Origin: Deinococcus sp.
Lineage (GTDB): Bacteria; Deinococcota; Deinococci; JACQHA01
NCBI GenBank assembly: GCA_016199255.1
Contig: JACQHA010000176.1
Span: forward strand, 1-6,561
Length of the DNA stretch: 6,561 nt
Direction of reading: 5' to 3'
The position numbers and the translations under genes are program-made. The notes under the pieces were generated by a model. The model ran no database searches. It saw only the letters and a program-made list of their open reading frames with translations, and was not told the origin of the DNA. Of this stretch, positions 5,003 through 6,561 are shown one piece after another; the stretch's first letter is position 1; every line of letters begins with the position of its first letter.

Positions 5003-6561
5003 GCTGCCTCCTGAGTGGTCTCGAGGGTGAGGCTCTCCTGGAAGGAGAGTTCGGCCATGGTGATGGCTCCGGTGGGACAGCGCTCAGCACACAGGCCACA
5101 GCGGGTGCAGGCTGTCTCGTCCTTGATCATTGCCGTGCCCCAGGCACCCGACGGGAGCCGCGTGGCGATCTCCCGGTCCACAGTCTCATCGCCCTGGAGC
5201 TGGGCCAGCGGTACTAGCTTCAGACAGTACTGCGGGCAGATGTCCACGCAGGCTGCGCACAGAATGCACTTGCCTGGGTCGAAGACGGTCTGGATGCTGC
5301 ACTGCAGGCAGCGGGAGGCCTGGGCGACAGCCTCGGGCTCGCTGTAGCCCAGCTCCACCTCGGCAATTCCGATGCGCCGCTCCACCGGCAGACAGGGGAC
5401 CGGGCGGCGGGGGGTGACGAGGTAGGCAGGGCGCTGCCGGCCAGTGGGGGGGACAGCCCGGAGGCCGGCTTGCATCCTGACCGGGGCCATAAAGCCCTGA
5501 AGGTACTGGTGGATGGACCAGGCGGCCCGCTTCCCGTCAGCCACTGCGTCGATGACAATCCTGGGCCCGAAAGCCACATCCCCCCCGGCAAACACTCCCG
5601 GAGCGGTGGTAGCCAAGGTCTCGGGGTTCACCATGATGAGGCCCCGCCGGTCTAACTGGACGCCGTCCTCGGGGGAGAGGAAGGGAAGGTCCGGGGCCTG
5701 TCCAATGGCCACGATCACCGTGTCCGCCCAGAAGAGGGTCTCAGTCTCAGGGGTGAACTTGGGGTTGAAGCGACCGTCCGGATCGAAGACCGAAGCCACC
5801 CGGAGGGCCTCCACCCCGGTGACCCGCCTGTCCAGGCCCAAAAACTGCTTGGGCCCAAAGCCGGGGTGCATCACCACGCCCTCCGTCCTGGCCTGGTCGA
5901 TTTCCTCCCGGGCGGCGGGCATCTCGGCCCAGGACTCCAGACAGATCACCTGCACCTCCCGGGCCCCCAGGCGCCGGGCGGTACGGGAGACGTCCAGGGC
6001 AGTGTGCAGGCCCACATCCCGCTCCTCGACCTCGGCCGGCCAACTGGTGGAGGGGCTCGGGGCGCCGCCAGGGACCTCTCCGGCAAGACGTACCCGGGCA
6101 GCGGTGCGGGCCGCGTCCATGGCTACGTTCCCACCGCCGATGACCAGGACCCGTCCGCCCAGGTCCACCCGGTAGCCCCGGTTGACGTTCAATAGGAAGT
6201 CCACTGCCTTGAGGATGCCGTCCAGTTCCGCTCCGGGGATGCGCAGTTCCCGAGCGCGCCCGGCCCCCACTGCGACGAAGCAGGCCTGATAGCCCTGGCG
6301 GCGCAGGTCGCCCAGGGTGCGGTGCGAGCCCAAGGGGGTGTTGAGTTGCAGTTCCACTCCCAGGTCCAGGATGGCCTGAATCTCGGCCCGGACGATCTCC
6401 CGGGGCAGCCGGTACTCGGGGATGCCGGCCGTAAGCATCCCCCCCGGGGTGTCGCTTGCCTCGAACACCGTCACCCGGTAGCCCAGTAAGGCCAGGTCGT
6501 GGGCGCAGGCGAGGCCCGATGGCCCGGAGCCCACCACCGCCACCGGCGGTGCGCCCCGGGC
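4999..6561 (-). CDS. FAD/NAD(P)-binding oxidoreductase with two C-terminal 4Fe-4S clusters (GltD/NfnB-like), 5' partial
   Basis: The frame is open to the right edge, so the N-terminus is missing; 520 residues are visible, numbered here from the edge. A first Rossmann motif GSGPSG (11-16) binds FAD, a second GGGNVAMD (142-149) binds the nicotinamide nucleotide, and [12 protein letters not shown] (322-333) is the C-terminal FAD motif of the glutamate synthase small-subunit family. The end of the protein is a bacterial-type ferredoxin domain with C432-x2-C435-x2-C438-x3-C442-P and C485-x2-C488-x2-C491-x3-C495-P; a further CLQC pair sits at 418-421. No signal peptide or membrane segment is visible, so it should act in the cytoplasm. 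By family it moves electrons between NAD(P)H and an iron-sulfur partner. Its stop overlaps the cytochrome b start (ATGA), which suggests it works with that complex. The residue after the second Rossmann strand is Glu209 (CLES) where GltD has arginines, hinting at NADH rather than NADPH. The exact partner is inference. Confidence 0.9.
   Translation of the reverse strand, partial: ARGAPPVAVVGSGPSGLACAHDLALLGYRVTVFEASDTPGGMLTAGIPEYRLPREIVRAEIQAILDLGVELQLNTPLGSHRTLGDLRRQGYQACFVAVGAGRARELRIPGAELDGILKAVDFLLNVNRGYRVDLGGRVLVIGGGNVAMDAARTAARVRLAGEVPGGAPSPSTSWPAEVEERDVGLHTALDVSRTARRLGAREVQVICLESWAEMPAAREEIDQARTEGVVMHPGFGPKQFLGLDRRVTGVEALRVASVFDPDGRFNPKFTPETETLFWADTVIVAIGQAPDLPFLSPEDGVQLDRRGLIMVNPETLATTAPGVFAGGDVAFGPRIVIDAVADGKRAAWSIHQYLQGFMAPVRMQAGLRAVPPTGRQRPAYLVTPRRPVPCLPVERRIGIAEVELGYSEPEAVAQASRCLQCSIQTVFDPGKCILCAACVDICPQYCLKLVPLAQLQGDETVDREIATRLPSGAWGTAMIKDETACTRCGLCAERCPTGAITMAELSFQESLTLETTQEAA

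Overview
The window is GC-rich bacterial DNA in which every supportable gene lies on the minus strand, so the text follows transcription from right to left. The core (about 6561 to 1826) is a tightly packed respiratory operon. It holds a flavin/iron-sulfur NAD(P)-type oxidoreductase (cut by the right edge), a b6-like cytochrome b N-terminal half, a separate cytochrome b C-terminal half, a Rieske 2Fe-2S protein, and a membrane-anchored c-type cytochrome made of four tandem monohaem domains. Neighbouring genes overlap by 4 or 8 bases or are separated by 2 to 9 bases, and good Shine-Dalgarno sequences lie inside the preceding gene ends. This is strong evidence for co-transcription and coupled translation.

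Downstream of the cytochrome c gene there is a possible 33-codon reading frame that overlaps its stop codon. It is followed by an exported type I copper protein with a C-x4-H-x4-M ligand loop of the rusticyanin/auracyanin kind, then a short NarL-type response regulator that has a receiver but no DNA-binding domain. The left edge cuts an ECF sigma factor, which is preceded by an excellent match to an ECF-type promoter (GGAACTT, 16 bases, TCTGTT).

How the parts could work together (inference): the split cytochrome b, Rieske protein and tetrahaem cytochrome c form a quinol-oxidising bc-type complex. The tetrahaem protein takes the place of cytochrome c1/f, and the cupredoxin may be a periplasmic electron acceptor or carrier. 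The cytoplasmic flavoprotein with two ferredoxin-like 4Fe-4S clusters is co-translated with cytochrome b, so the complex may exchange electrons with NAD(P)H or ferredoxin as well as with quinol. Several details suggest a low-potential, menaquinol-type enzyme of a non-canonical kind: no cysteine for haem c_i, APWY in place of PEWY, and Gly in place of the potential-raising Ser in the Rieske site.

The organism cannot be named from the sequence. High GC, the split b6-type cytochrome b, the poly-domain cytochrome c and the auracyanin-like copper protein would fit Chloroflexota or another deep-branching or uncultivated Gram-negative or monoderm lineage, but this is only a suggestion. No tRNA, rRNA, CRISPR array, transposon or phage gene was seen, and no intergenic stretch exceeds 300 bases.
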